A program made the position numbers and the translations under genes. From Herminiimonas sp. (GTDB lineage Bacteria > Pseudomonadota > Gammaproteobacteria > Burkholderiales > Burkholderiaceae_D), in NCBI GenBank assembly GCA_028292265.1, contig JAQGMR010000053.1, positions 110,516-174,515 on the forward strand: a DNA stretch of 64,000 bases, given 5' to 3'. Below, in pieces: positions 27,941-37,213 of this stretch; positions within the stretch are counted from its first letter, which is position 1, and each line of letters opens with the position of its first letter. The notes beneath the pieces are model-generated. The model had not been told where the DNA came from. It searched no databases and saw only the letters and a program-made list of their open reading frames with translations.

Positions 27941-28795
27941 ATGAAACTTAAGTTCACCAAGATGCACGGCGCAGGCAACGACTTTGTGGTGATCGACGCT
28001 ATCAACCAGCAGGTCGACCTGAGCACAGCGCAGTGGAAGCGCATCGCGGACCGCCGTTTCGGCATCGGGGCCGACCAGATTCTGGTGGTCGAGAAGCCGC
28101 GCTCCCACAATGTCGATTTCCGGTACCGCATCTTTAACGCCGATGGCGGCGAAGTTGAACAGTGCGGCAACGGCGCTCGCGCCTTCGTCCGCTTCGTTGT
28201 GGACAAAGGCTTGACCAACAAGCACGCCATCCGGGTCGAGACCCAGGCCGGCGTTATTGAACCCCGGCTTGAGGCGGACGGCCAGGTCACCGTCGACATG
28301 GGCGCGCCTGTCCTGGATGTCGAAAAGGTCCCGTTTCATGCGCAGGGTCTCGAGCCGCTGATGGAGGGCCGCGAGCAGTTATGGCCGCTCGTTCTTGGGC
28401 ACCGGACTGTCTGGGTTTCGGCGATATCGATGGGCAATCCACACGCGGTGCAGGTCGTTGCCGACGTCGAATCCGCCCCGGTTTCAAGCGAAGGGCCGGC
28501 GATCGAGCACCACCCGCGCTTTCCGAAACGCGTTAATGCCGGCTTCATGCAAGTCCTTCACCGCAACCGTATAGCGCTTCGGGTTTTCGAACGCGGCGCA
28601 GGCGAAACCCTGGCCTGCGGCACCGGGGCCTGCGCGGCAGTCGTCGCGGGCATCCGGCGTGGCCTGCTGGATTCTCCCGTAACGGTGCAGACCCGTGGCG
28701 GCGAACTCGTCATTGCATGGGATGGCGAAGGGATCGACCCCGTCACCATGACCGGGCCCGCGGTCAGCGTCTTCGATGGCGAAATCACGCTGTAG
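27941..28795 (+). CDS. dapF: Diaminopimelate epimerase
   Basis: Interconverts LL- and meso-diaminopimelate for lysine and peptidoglycan synthesis. The 284-residue enzyme has [12 protein letters not shown] at the start, the first catalytic Cys in [11 protein letters not shown] and the second in [13 protein letters not shown]. It leads a dapF-DUF484-xerC block that is conserved in proteobacteria. The region before the ATG has no Shine-Dalgarno. Confidence 0.96.
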   Translation: MKLKFTKMHGAGNDFVVIDAINQQVDLSTAQWKRIADRRFGIGADQILVVEKPRSHNVDFRYRIFNADGGEVEQCGNGARAFVRFVVDKGLTNKHAIRVETQAGVIEPRLEADGQVTVDMGAPVLDVEKVPFHAQGLEPLMEGREQLWPLVLGHRTVWVSAISMGNPHAVQVVADVESAPVSSEGPAIEHHPRFPKRVNAGFMQVLHRNRIALRVFERGAGETLACGTGACAAVVAGIRRGLLDSPVTVQTRGGELVIAWDGEGIDPVTMTGPAVSVFDGEITL

Positions 28796-28918
28796 CGTCT
28801 CTGGTCCGCGATTTGCCAAAACGGCAGGTATTCCGACCATACCGATTCGGCAAATCTGTTTTTTTACCGTGGCCGTCGGTTAGAATCCAGCGATACCGCA
28901 CATCACACGATTGAAACC

Positions 28919-29587
28919 ATGACAGCAACCCTTGACGCCGCAAGCGTCGCCGGCTTCCTTGCGGACCATCCGCAGTTTTTTGAAGAACACGCCGACCTAC
29001 TCTCCAAAGTGCGACTTAGCAGCCTGCTTGGCGCGCGCACTGTGTCGCTGCAGGAGAGGCAGGCGGAAGTCCTGCGTGACAAATTCAAGAGCCTCGAACT
29101 ACGGCTCGCCAATCTGCTTCGCGTTGGCGAGGAAAACGACGCGCTGCATGCAAAATATCTTGCCTGGACCCGATCGCTCCTGCTCGCGCGAAATGATGTG
29201 GACTTGCCGCATATCCTGGTCGAAGGATTGCGCTCCATCTTTGGCGTGCCGCAGGCAACGCTGCGCATCTGGAAGGCCATGCCTGAATTCGCGCACACCT
29301 GGTTCGCCGCCGAAGTCACAGAAGACGCACGGCTCTTTGGCAACGGACTGGCAAGTCCCTACTGCGGCGCCAACAACGACTTCGAGGCTGCCACATGGCT
29401 CGACGAGGCAGGTGGCATAAAGTCAGTTGCCTTGCTTGCGCTGCGGAGCGCACCGGAGTCCGACGCGTTTGGCCTGCTGGTCCTTGGCTCACCCGATGCC
29501 AACCGCTTCAGCGACGATATGGGTACAGATTTCCTGTCGCAGATAGCCGAAACGACTAGCGCTGCGCTGGCCTGCCTGCTGGACTGA
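28919..29587 (+). CDS. DUF484 family protein
   Basis: A 222-residue GAF-like protein of the DUF484 family: N-terminal helix VAGFLADHPQFFEEHADLL, then VRLSSLLGARTVSLQERQAEVLRDK, a coiled-coil linker and a GAF-type domain (about 85-222). Members always sit between dapF and xerC, and no biochemical function is established. A TAGAAT-like -10 lies about 33 nt upstream. Its TGA ends one base before the xerC ATG used here. Confidence 0.88.
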   Translation: MTATLDAASVAGFLADHPQFFEEHADLLSKVRLSSLLGARTVSLQERQAEVLRDKFKSLELRLANLLRVGEENDALHAKYLAWTRSLLLARNDVDLPHILVEGLRSIFGVPQATLRIWKAMPEFAHTWFAAEVTEDARLFGNGLASPYCGANNDFEAATWLDEAGGIKSVALLALRSAPESDAFGLLVLGSPDANRFSDDMGTDFLSQIAETTSAALACLLD

Positions 29588-29588
29588 C

Positions 29589-30707
29589 ATGGGTGGGGCT
29601 ACCGGTGCGGCAAGCCTGGCAACCCTGTCGGCGAACCTATCGACAGGCATGGAGGCGCCATTGGATCCGAGCGTCACATCTGGCAGGAACCTCAGGTCGG
29701 ATGCGAGGGTTACATCCGATGCCAACGCCAAAATGTCCGCACTGTCTCGAGCGCGATTCGATACGTACCTTGATAGCCTGCTAACCCAACGCAAGCTTTC
29801 GCCGCACACCGTTGACAATTACGGGCGCGATCTCGAGGCGCTCGGACAGTTTGCCTTCAACCTGCCCGGCACGCCTGAATTGCCGGAGCTTTCCCATTTC
29901 CACATACGCCGCTTTGCAGCGCAGATGCATGCAACAGGCCTGAATCCGCGGTCGATCGCTCGTCGACTGTCTGCCTGGCGCGGTTTCTTTCGCTGGCTCG
30001 CGGAGCAGGTAACGTTGGCGTCGAATCCAGTGGATGGCGTCAAGGCGCCAAAAACTGCGAAGGGGCTGCCCAAGGCGCTGTCGGCAGACGACGCGGTGCG
30101 ACTGGTATCCCAAGGCCGTCCCGGGGAAAACGCAGAAACGCCCAGCGCGCGGTGCAACCGGGCCATGTTCGAACTGCTCTACTCCAGCGGCCTGCGCGTC
30201 TCAGAACTGGTGTCGCTGGATTATCGTTACTCAAAAGAAGACAAGTCCACTGGCTGGATTGATTTTGACGCCGGCGAAGTGCAAGTCACCGGGAAAGGGA
30301 ACAAGGCGCGCTCGGTGCCGGTGGGTGGCGCCGCGCTCGAAGCGGTCAGGCAATGGATCGCCGTGCGTTCCGCCGTCGCCGCCCCGGGTGGTGACGGCGG
30401 CGCAAGCGGCGTCGCGCTATTCCTGAGTGATCGGGGCGGCAGGATGTCACCCCGCGTTGTGCAAACCCGGATCAAGGCGCATGCGCAGTCGCTCGGCATT
30501 CCGGTTGATGTGCACCCGCATGTGCTACGGCATTCTTTCGCTTCGCACCTGCTGCAGTCCAGTGGCGATTTGCGCGCGGTGCAGGAGATGCTCGGGCACG
30601 CCTCAATCGCCGCCACGCAGGTTTACACCTCGCTCGACTTCCAGCGCCTGGCGGATGTGTACGACGCGGCGCATCCCCGGGCAAAAAAGACCTCGGGCGT
30701 GCCATAA
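29589..30707 (+). CDS. xerC: Tyrosine recombinase XerC
   Basis: Site-specific recombinase resolving chromosome dimers at dif with XerD. SAM-like N-terminal domain (FDTYLDSLLTQRKLSPHTV) and catalytic domain with Arg in SSGLRVSELVSL, HPHVLRHSFASHLL, LGHASIAATQVYT. The 372-residue form carries about 48 N-terminal residues beyond the usual XerC start; an internal ATG at 29733 (MSALSRARF) would give the normal length, but neither start has a clear Shine-Dalgarno. The catalytic part has a Gly/Ala-rich insertion (RSAVAAPGGDGGASG). Confidence 0.92.
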   Translation: MGGATGAASLATLSANLSTGMEAPLDPSVTSGRNLRSDARVTSDANAKMSALSRARFDTYLDSLLTQRKLSPHTVDNYGRDLEALGQFAFNLPGTPELPELSHFHIRRFAAQMHATGLNPRSIARRLSAWRGFFRWLAEQVTLASNPVDGVKAPKTAKGLPKALSADDAVRLVSQGRPGENAETPSARCNRAMFELLYSSGLRVSELVSLDYRYSKEDKSTGWIDFDAGEVQVTGKGNKARSVPVGGAALEAVRQWIAVRSAVAAPGGDGGASGVALFLSDRGGRMSPRVVQTRIKAHAQSLGIPVDVHPHVLRHSFASHLLQSSGDLRAVQEMLGHASIAATQVYTSLDFQRLADVYDAAHPRAKKTSGVP

Positions 30708-30735
30708 CACCCGAGGGCCTTGAATTTTCTTTTGA
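30691..30735 (+). terminator. Intrinsic terminator at the end of xerC
   Basis: CCTCGGGCGTG and CACCCGAGG pair with one bulged C around a CCATAA loop that contains the xerC stop codon. The stem is followed by a T-rich tract (TTGAATTTTCTTTT). The T-run is interrupted, so efficiency is uncertain. Confidence 0.55.
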
Positions 30736-30819
30736 ACGCCTCAATATCGCAGTGTACAGAATGCTTCGCGCGACTTTCGCCGCGTGGCAACCGCTTCACA
30801 TTGCAAGCACACTAGAACC

Positions 30820-31881
30820 ATGGCTTTGATACCTGCAACCATACTCACCGGCTTCCTCGGCGCCGGTAAAACCACGCTGCTTAACCGCATATTGCAGGAG
30901 CCGCACGGCCATCGCCTGGCGGTTATCGAGAACGAGTTTGGCGAGGAGAACATTGATAACGAAATCCTGGTGCAGGACAGCAGCGAGCAGATCGTTGAAA
31001 TGAACAATGGCTGCATCTGCTGCACCATACGCGGCGACCTTGTGCTTGCGCTATCGAGCCTGCAGCAAAAGCGCGCTGCCGGACTGCTGCATTTTGACCA
31101 CGTTATCATTGAGACAACCGGACTTTCCAACCCTGGTCCAGTCGCGCAAACGTTCTTCATGGACGAAGAAATCGCCACGCATTTTCTCCTCGACGCCATT
31201 ATCACTGTGGCGGACGCGCGACACGGCATGCAGCAATTGGATGAGCACGAGGAAGCACAACGCCAGGCCGGGTTTGCCGACCGCATCCTGCTTTCGAAGA
31301 CTGACCTGGCGAGTAGCGACGAAGTGCAGGCGCTGACCGCGCGCCTCAAACGCATTAATCCTCGCGCCCCGATTTCGCATGTGCACATGGGTCAGGCCCC
31401 GGTGGCAGACATTCTCGACATCCGGGGATTCAACCTCAATGAAAAGCTGGAAATCGATGCCGACTTTCTCGCGGCGGACGAAGCCCATGCCGCGCACGGC
31501 CACGACCACGACCACAATCACGAACATGGCGACGCCGAGTGTTCCGACGCGAGCCATGTCCACGCGGGAGCCGGAGGGCACCGTGACGATATTGCCGCAT
31601 TCGCCTACCGCAGCAGCCGCCCGTTCGATAGCGCCCGACTCGATGAATTCCTGGGTGGCCTGATTCAGGTTTATGGGCCCCGACTATTGCGCTACAAAGG
31701 GGTATTGTTGATGGACGGTGCCGACCGGAAGGTGCTGTTCCAGGGAGTGCACCAGATAATGGGCACCGACATCGGCGCGAAGTGGCAAGAAAACGAGCCT
31801 AAATTGAGCAAAATCGTTTTCATCGGCAAGAATCTTCCCCGCGAAACCTTTATTCAAGGTCTCGAACAGTGTTTGGTATAA
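30820..31881 (+). CDS. CobW/COG0523-family GTPase, probable zinc metallochaperone
   Basis: A 353-residue G3E GTPase. Walker A is TGFLGAGKTTLLN, the metal-binding CxCC motif is in NNGCICCTIRGDL, ETTGLSNPGP and SKTD follow, and a His-rich loop (HGHDHDHNHEHGD with further His) lies at about 225-258 before the CobW C-terminal domain. Such proteins deliver Zn or other metals to client enzymes. I use ATG 30820, which gives the canonical short N-terminus; an in-frame GTG at 30784 is possible. No Zur-like palindrome is visible upstream. It is followed by dksA. Confidence 0.9.
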   Translation: MALIPATILTGFLGAGKTTLLNRILQEPHGHRLAVIENEFGEENIDNEILVQDSSEQIVEMNNGCICCTIRGDLVLALSSLQQKRAAGLLHFDHVIIETTGLSNPGPVAQTFFMDEEIATHFLLDAIITVADARHGMQQLDEHEEAQRQAGFADRILLSKTDLASSDEVQALTARLKRINPRAPISHVHMGQAPVADILDIRGFNLNEKLEIDADFLAADEAHAAHGHDHDHNHEHGDAECSDASHVHAGAGGHRDDIAAFAYRSSRPFDSARLDEFLGGLIQVYGPRLLRYKGVLLMDGADRKVLFQGVHQIMGTDIGAKWQENEPKLSKIVFIGKNLPRETFIQGLEQCLV

Positions 31882-31984
31882 ACTACCGTGGTTTTAAAAG
31901 GGGGGTCGGGCGATTAACGTGGCGGCAATAGACCACAAAACCCGAACGAGGCCAGGCAGTTCATCAGGACGAGGACAAGGGAAT

Positions 31985-32863
31985 ATGAACGCTTCCGTTA
32001 CAACGACTGCCAAAAAAAGCGCTGCAAAAAAGACAGCGGCAAAGACAGCGGGCACGACACGCAAACCTGCCGCGCAAAAGCCGGCAGTGCCGGCAAAGTC
32101 CTCGTCGGCCCGGGAAGTCGCCAGCCCAAAAAAGAGCACGGCGCGTAGCGCCTCGCCAGTGGGCGCATCAGGTGCCGGCGCAGCCAAAAAAAGTAGTCCT
32201 GATGCGGCGCGCGCGGCCAGCAAGCCTGCGGTGCTGGAGAAGCCAGCAATGCCTGCTACCACTGCGGCGCCCGCAGCAATTGCGACGAGCGCCACAAGAG
32301 TTGTTTCCAAACGCCCTGCCGAGCCCGCCGCACTTATGAGCGGCAACAAGGCCCACGGTGGTTCCCCGAATAGAATTGAAAACACACCAGTTTCAAAGGT
32401 ACGAGAAGTGGCCACTAAAACATTGAAAGCATCCACCGTCGCTGAAGGTCCGGACGGACTCATCACCGAGGCGCAACTCCTCAAGATGAGCGACAAGGAA
32501 TACATGAATGCCGCCCAGTTGGCATTCTTCAAGGCGCGCCTGCAGCAACTTGAAAAGGAATTGCTGCGCAACGCCGGCGAAACGACCGAGCATCTCAGGG
32601 AAACCGTGCTTGTGCCCGATCCGGCCGACCGCGCTACCATCGAAGAAGAGCATGCGCTCGAACTGCGCACACGTGATCGTGAACGAAAGTTGCTGAAGAA
32701 GGTGCAGCAGTCCATCGCCAGCATCGATTCAGGCGAATACGGCTGGTGCGAGGAAACCGGGGAGCCGATCGGCGTTCCCAGATTGCTGGCACGTCCAACG
32801 GCGACCTTGTCATTGGAGGCGCAACAGCGTCGGGAATTGAAGCAAAAGCTTTACGGCGACTGA
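31985..32863 (+). CDS. dksA: DksA-type RNA polymerase-binding factor with long basic N-terminal extension
   Basis: A 292-residue protein. The last 140 residues are DksA: ITEAQLLKMSDKEYMNAAQL, a coiled coil with acidic tip (VPDPADRATIEEE) and YGWCEETGEPIGVPRLLARP. Only the first of the four zinc-finger cysteines remains, the others being T, S and A, as in Zn-independent DksA proteins. The first 140 residues are Lys/Ala/Pro/Ser-rich and histone H1-like (KKSAAKKTAAKTAG), probably disordered. ATG 31985 has AAGGGAAT upstream; a GTG at 31919 is possible. It should mediate the ppGpp response. Confidence 0.9.
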   Translation: MNASVTTTAKKSAAKKTAAKTAGTTRKPAAQKPAVPAKSSSAREVASPKKSTARSASPVGASGAGAAKKSSPDAARAASKPAVLEKPAMPATTAAPAAIATSATRVVSKRPAEPAALMSGNKAHGGSPNRIENTPVSKVREVATKTLKASTVAEGPDGLITEAQLLKMSDKEYMNAAQLAFFKARLQQLEKELLRNAGETTEHLRETVLVPDPADRATIEEEHALELRTRDRERKLLKKVQQSIASIDSGEYGWCEETGEPIGVPRLLARPTATLSLEAQQRRELKQKLYGD

Positions 32864-33099
32864 CCCCGCTCTGAGCGCGGCCAACCCGGAGCGACTTTTG
32901 CGTCGGGGGCCGCACTTGCCGGGTGCGCCCCGCCCGCCCTGCCAGATCACTCACCTCACACTTCTCCCGCGCGGCGCCGATATCGGGCTGCCATCTGGGT
33001 TTCTCTCGATCGCCTTTGCTCCCCCGGCGCACGTGTATCCAGCCTGTCGACTTCATGCCGATAACTCGCCGCCGCTGTTTCCGCTCTCGGGTATAGCGC

Positions 33100-33105
33100 T
33101 ATAAT
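33100..33105 (+). promoter_or_regulatory. Candidate -10 for the STAS gene
   Basis: TATAAT 46 nt before the GTG start of the STAS-domain gene. A matching -35 is weak (GTTTCC at 17 nt). Confidence 0.4.
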
Positions 33106-33151
33106 TTCCGGTCGCAACACCGACGCATCATTCAAGCGGAACAAGGACATC

Positions 33152-34666
33152 GTGGGATTTTTCGGCCTCTTCGGAAAGAAGGAAGACAAGGGAGACAAGA
33201 CTCGGAAGTCGGCAGCCAGGCCGGCGGAGAACACTTCCTCACGCCGGCAGCAGGCCGAGGGTGATGGCTCTGGCGTGCCGCAGCAGATCGGCCAGTACGA
33301 GCCTGCCCGTGATGATGACCGCAATGCCCGCAACCTCGCGCGCGGCGACGCCACGGCAAAAAAAATCGACGCTATCGAGTCCGCGATGTCGTCCGAATTC
33401 ACCGCGTCACGTCCGGCATCCACTGGTACTTCGGGGCCGACCGCGGAGCGGTCCGCCGACAACGTCACGCCGGCCAGAATACATCCTCTAACTGCGCATC
33501 CTCCAACTGCGCATCCCCCAACTGCGGTCGCGCCCGGCAAGGCTGGAAAGAGAGCGGTGCCACTTCCAGTTTTCGAATCGACCCTTCCGAGCATCGGCAT
33601 GTCGACAGAATTTCTTCTTGGCGACGCCAGCAACTCCATCTCGATCGAAGTCGCGGACTCCGAGATGGCGCAGGCGATCGAGGAAGCCGCCATCCTGTTT
33701 GCAAATGACCAGACCGACCTGGTTGAGCAGGTGTTACAGGCTGCGATTGCCGACGAAAACCTCGGCGACAGTGCACAGACCGCATGGTGGATGCTGTTTG
33801 ACTTCCTCCAAATAACCGGCAAGCGCCCAGAATTCGAGAGCCTCTCTATCGAGTACGCCGGCAAGTTCGAAACCTCGCCGCCGTCGTGGCTCAATCTGGC
33901 GCAGGCCGACACGGTTGTGCCGTATACCGGCACGTCCACTACGCGCGCTACGGCCGTGCCATCCGTTGCATTTTCGGGCAAGCTTGATGGCGGCATTATC
34001 AAGCTGCTGGAGCGTGTGCAAAAACTCGCGGAAGCCAACCGCGCATTGCGCCTGGAATTCTCGCGTGTATCCGACGTGGACCCGGTCGGCTGCGGGCTGC
34101 TGCTGCGCAGCCTCAAGAAGTTGCAGGCTAGCGAGCATGATCTGGTGCTGGTTGGCGCGCCAGATCTGGTGGAGAAAATTCGCGTCATCGTCCAGGTTGG
34201 TCGTCGCGACGAAACCGAGGCACCATGGCTTCTGATGCTGGAAATCCTCCGACTGCTGAATCGGGAAAAAGAATTTGAAGAAGCCAGCATCGACTATTGC
34301 GTCACGTTTGAAGTCTCGCCGCCGGCGTTTGTAGCGCCGCGAAACAACGTCAGCACGGACGAAGAATCCGGCTCGGGAAAGATCGAGACGGACAGTTTCA
34401 TTTTGCCGGTCGTGATCGATAGCCGTAGCGCGCAAGTTCTGTCCGCAATCGAAAACTTCGTGGTGTCGCACGACCCCGCGATCATCGATTGTTCGCGCCT
34501 GAACCGTCTCGACTTTACCGCCGCCGGCCAATTGCTGAATGTATTTGCACCGCTACACGCGAACGGCAAGACGATAGAAATGCAGAACGTCAACCATCTC
34601 GTTGCCTCGCTGCTACGGGTCATCGGCTTGTCCGATGTCGTTAGAATTCTTCCCCGCAAGCCCTGA
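33152..34666 (+). CDS. Tandem STAS-domain protein
   Basis: A 504-residue protein with no signal peptide. The first 160 residues are low-complexity and charged, with a short tandem repeat ([10 protein letters not shown]). After that a unit is duplicated: a helical segment ending [21 protein letters not shown] (about 224-245), a STAS-like fold ([34 protein letters not shown]), a second helical segment ending [21 protein letters not shown] (about 372-392), and a second STAS domain ([34 protein letters not shown]). GTG 33152 has AAGGA upstream. It lies directly before hslVU, an arrangement seen in related bacteria. Function unknown; a signalling or scaffold role is inferred. Confidence 0.82.
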   Translation: MGFFGLFGKKEDKGDKTRKSAARPAENTSSRRQQAEGDGSGVPQQIGQYEPARDDDRNARNLARGDATAKKIDAIESAMSSEFTASRPASTGTSGPTAERSADNVTPARIHPLTAHPPTAHPPTAVAPGKAGKRAVPLPVFESTLPSIGMSTEFLLGDASNSISIEVADSEMAQAIEEAAILFANDQTDLVEQVLQAAIADENLGDSAQTAWWMLFDFLQITGKRPEFESLSIEYAGKFETSPPSWLNLAQADTVVPYTGTSTTRATAVPSVAFSGKLDGGIIKLLERVQKLAEANRALRLEFSRVSDVDPVGCGLLLRSLKKLQASEHDLVLVGAPDLVEKIRVIVQVGRRDETEAPWLLMLEILRLLNREKEFEEASIDYCVTFEVSPPAFVAPRNNVSTDEESGSGKIETDSFILPVVIDSRSAQVLSAIENFVVSHDPAIIDCSRLNRLDFTAAGQLLNVFAPLHANGKTIEMQNVNHLVASLLRVIGLSDVVRILPRKP

Positions 34667-34734
34667 TTTTTCAGGCGCCCTCTCCGCGCCTGCAGTGCAA
34701 AATAAACGCGGCTGCAATCGGACAAAGGCATGTG

Positions 34735-34762
34735 CTTGCAATCCTGCGGCCTGCCCCCATTT
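34735..34762 (+). promoter_or_regulatory. Sigma-32 (heat-shock) promoter for hslVU
   Basis: CTTGCAA (34735-34741) and CCCCATTT (34755-34762) are separated by 13 nt, matching the RpoH consensus CTTGAAA-N13/14-CCCCATNT with a single mismatch. Transcription would start near 34769, leaving a leader of about 80 nt before hslV. Confidence 0.72.
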
Positions 34763-34851
34763 CACCGTTTATGGCGCTTTGCCAACCAACGCACTTAATT
34801 TCAGTGAACCGCTTCGCTACCGACGTGTCACTCGAAAACCAAAGGGAAAGC

Positions 34852-35388
34852 ATGGAACAATTTCACGGCACGACCATTCTGTCGGTTCGACGCGGCAACA
34901 TAGTCGCGCTGGGCGGTGACGGTCAAGTCACGTTGGGCAATGTGGTGATGAAGTCCTCCGCCCGAAAGGTCCGCAAACTGTACCAAGGCAAGGTACTGGC
35001 GGGGTTCGCTGGCGGAACCGCTGACGCATTTACCTTGCTAGAACGTTTCGAATCGAAGCTCGAGAAGCATCAGGGCAATCTGTTGCGTGCCTCGGTCGAA
35101 CTGGCCAAGGACTGGCGCACTGACCGCATGCTGCGGCGGCTGGAAGCAATGTTGCTGGTGGCGGACCGGGAAGCGACGCTGATCATTACAGGAAACGGCG
35201 ACGTGCTGGAACCGGAAGACGGCATTGGCGCTATCGGCTCCGGTGGCGTATACGCGCAGTCGGCGGCGCGCGCGCTGCACGAAAATACAGAGCTTGCTCC
35301 GGCCGAGATTGTAGGCAAATCACTCACCATTGCCGGACAACTCTGCATCTATACGAATCTGTCCCACATTATTGAAACTCTGGACTAG
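34852..35388 (+). CDS. hslV: ATP-dependent protease subunit HslV
   Basis: N-terminal-nucleophile peptidase of the HslUV complex, 178 residues. ATG 34852 follows AAAGGG, and the heat-shock promoter lies inside the longer open frame, ruling out upstream starts. [15 protein letters not shown] has the Thr-Thr that become the active N-terminus after processing; [17 protein letters not shown] and [20 protein letters not shown] are family signatures. It is followed after 6 nt by hslU. Confidence 0.96.
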   Translation: MEQFHGTTILSVRRGNIVALGGDGQVTLGNVVMKSSARKVRKLYQGKVLAGFAGGTADAFTLLERFESKLEKHQGNLLRASVELAKDWRTDRMLRRLEAMLLVADREATLIITGNGDVLEPEDGIGAIGSGGVYAQSAARALHENTELAPAEIVGKSLTIAGQLCIYTNLSHIIETLD

Positions 35389-35394
35389 CCGATC

Positions 35395-36759
35395 ATGAAC
35401 ATGACCCCCAAGGAGATCGTCTCCGAACTCGACAAGCATGTCGTCGGACAGTCGAATGCAAAAAAGGCCGTCGCGATTGCGCTGCGCAACCGCTGGCGCC
35501 GGCAACAGGTCGCCGAACCGCTGCGCCATGAGATCACCCCCAAGAACATCCTCATGATCGGGCCGACCGGCGTCGGAAAGACGGAGATTGCGCGTCGACT
35601 CGCCCGGCTTGCTTCCGCGCCCTTTATCAAGATCGAGGCCACCAAATTTACGGAAGTCGGTTACGTCGGTCGCGATGTTGACACTATCATTCGCGATCTG
35701 CTGGACATCGGCATCAAGCAGACCCGCGAAGAAGAAACGCGCAAGGTTCGCGCGCGTGCCGCTGAGGCCGCGGAAGACCGCATCCTCGACATTCTGGTGC
35801 CGCCGCCGCGCGACTTCGGCTTCAATGTCAGCAATCCCACGGACGAAGCGGGCGGTGGCAATGCCACGCGCCAGACCTTTCGCAAGCGCTTGCGCGAAGG
35901 CACGCTGGACGATCGCGAAATCGATATCGAGCTGGCCGAAGCGCCGCCGCAGATGGAGATCATGGCACCTCCCGGCATGGAGGAAATGACCGAGCAGATA
36001 AAGTCGGTGTTTTCCGGACTCGGTGGCAACCGCAAGAAATCCCGCAAGCTGAAGATCGCCGAAGCACTCAAGCTCTTGACCGACGAGGAAGCGATGCGAC
36101 TCGTCAACGACGACGACCTCAAGCAGAAGGCCATCAACAATGTCGAGCAGAACGGCATCGTATTCCTCGACGAGATCGACAAGATCGCCTCGCGCTCTGA
36201 AAACAGCGGCGGCATCGATGTGTCGCGCGCCGGCGTGCAGCGCGACCTGTTGCCGCTAGTGGAAGGCACCACTGTCAACACGAAGTACGGCATGGTGCGC
36301 ACTGACCACATCCTGTTCATTGCCTCCGGCGCTTTTCATCTGGCGAAGCCCTCCGATCTGATACCGGAACTGCAGGGGCGCTTTCCGATTCGCGTGGAGC
36401 TGGAATCGCTTTCCATTGCCGACTTTGAACGGATCCTGACTGGCACCGACGCCTGCCTCACGCGCCAGTACCAGGCATTGCTGGCAACCGAAAAGGTCAC
36501 GATCGAATTCCAGCCGGATGGCATCCGTCGGCTGGCTGAGATTGCCTTCTCGGTTAATGAAAAGACAGAGAATATTGGTGCGCGCCGACTCTATACGGTG
36601 ATGGAAAAATTGCTGGAAGATTTGTCCTTCATCGCTGGCGAACCCGCCACGGCCGGTGACGATGCGCTGCCGGGAACGGTGCAAATCGACGCCGCCTATG
36701 TGGACCAGCGCCTGGGTACCCTGGCGGTGGACGAAGACCTGTCGCGCTACGTGCTTTGA
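35395..36759 (+). CDS. hslU: ATP-dependent protease ATPase subunit HslU
   Basis: AAA+ unfoldase partner of HslV, 454 residues. [17 protein letters not shown] at the start, Walker [30 protein letters not shown] pore region, a family-specific I domain (about 110-240), Walker [11 protein letters not shown], sensor region and [14 protein letters not shown] near the end. It ends with LSRYVL, the C-terminal tail that docks into HslV. Confidence 0.96.
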   Translation: MNMTPKEIVSELDKHVVGQSNAKKAVAIALRNRWRRQQVAEPLRHEITPKNILMIGPTGVGKTEIARRLARLASAPFIKIEATKFTEVGYVGRDVDTIIRDLLDIGIKQTREEETRKVRARAAEAAEDRILDILVPPPRDFGFNVSNPTDEAGGGNATRQTFRKRLREGTLDDREIDIELAEAPPQMEIMAPPGMEEMTEQIKSVFSGLGGNRKKSRKLKIAEALKLLTDEEAMRLVNDDDLKQKAINNVEQNGIVFLDEIDKIASRSENSGGIDVSRAGVQRDLLPLVEGTTVNTKYGMVRTDHILFIASGAFHLAKPSDLIPELQGRFPIRVELESLSIADFERILTGTDACLTRQYQALLATEKVTIEFQPDGIRRLAEIAFSVNEKTENIGARRLYTVMEKLLEDLSFIAGEPATAGDDALPGTVQIDAAYVDQRLGTLAVDEDLSRYVL

Positions 36760-36795
36760 CGGGCATCGACGGACCTCGCAACCGGAACCGCGGTT

Positions 36796-37044
36796 ATGGC
36801 AAACAAGGCATTGGCTCGACGTCAAAAGCTCGTCTTCCGGATTGAACCGTCACAGAAGGCGGCGCTCGGCAAGAAGCCGCGCAATCCTGTGGCGGTTGCG
36901 GCACATCAGCGCAATGCCGGGCCGCACCGTAAAACCGCGTCCTCCGTGCGCAATACGGACAAGCGGCTGATCGGGAAGTCGTTGGGCAAGGAAGAAGCAG
37001 CGGAGCGGGCAGCGGTGGCCGTGAAGGGCGAGGAAAAAGATTAA
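36796..37044 (+). CDS. Small basic hypothetical protein (82 aa)
   Basis: An 82-residue, strongly basic protein (RRQKLVFRIEP, KKPRNPVAVAAHQRNAGPHRK, KRLIGKSLGKE) with no membrane segment, 36 nt after hslU in the same direction. The ATG has only GGAA at eight nucleotides. I recall similar short Arg/Lys-rich proteins with an 'RNP..A...R..GAH.K' core in Burkholderiales, but no function is known to me. Nucleic-acid binding is plausible from charge. Confidence 0.6.
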   Translation: MANKALARRQKLVFRIEPSQKAALGKKPRNPVAVAAHQRNAGPHRKTASSVRNTDKRLIGKSLGKEEAAERAAVAVKGEEKD

Positions 37045-37213
37045 GGCAACGCGCGATCGCAACACACGGCCCCTGGCCGCACCGCGCCGCCGCAACGCGC
37101 AACTCGCCGCGGTTTCCCCGAGGGTCATGCCAGTCGACTCGGCATGCGGCGCTTCAAAGCCGGGCGCCGCTATGCAGTCAAATTACGGCGCATCCGCATC
37201 CAGGTCGATTCCT

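Noticed and set aside
30741..31388. 215-codon minus-strand frame
   Set aside because: Antisense to the CobW-type GTPase gene, which has clear GTPase motifs.
32956..34290. 444-codon open frame on the minus strand
   Set aside because: Antisense to the STAS gene; Ser/Arg-rich, no domain, no start signal.
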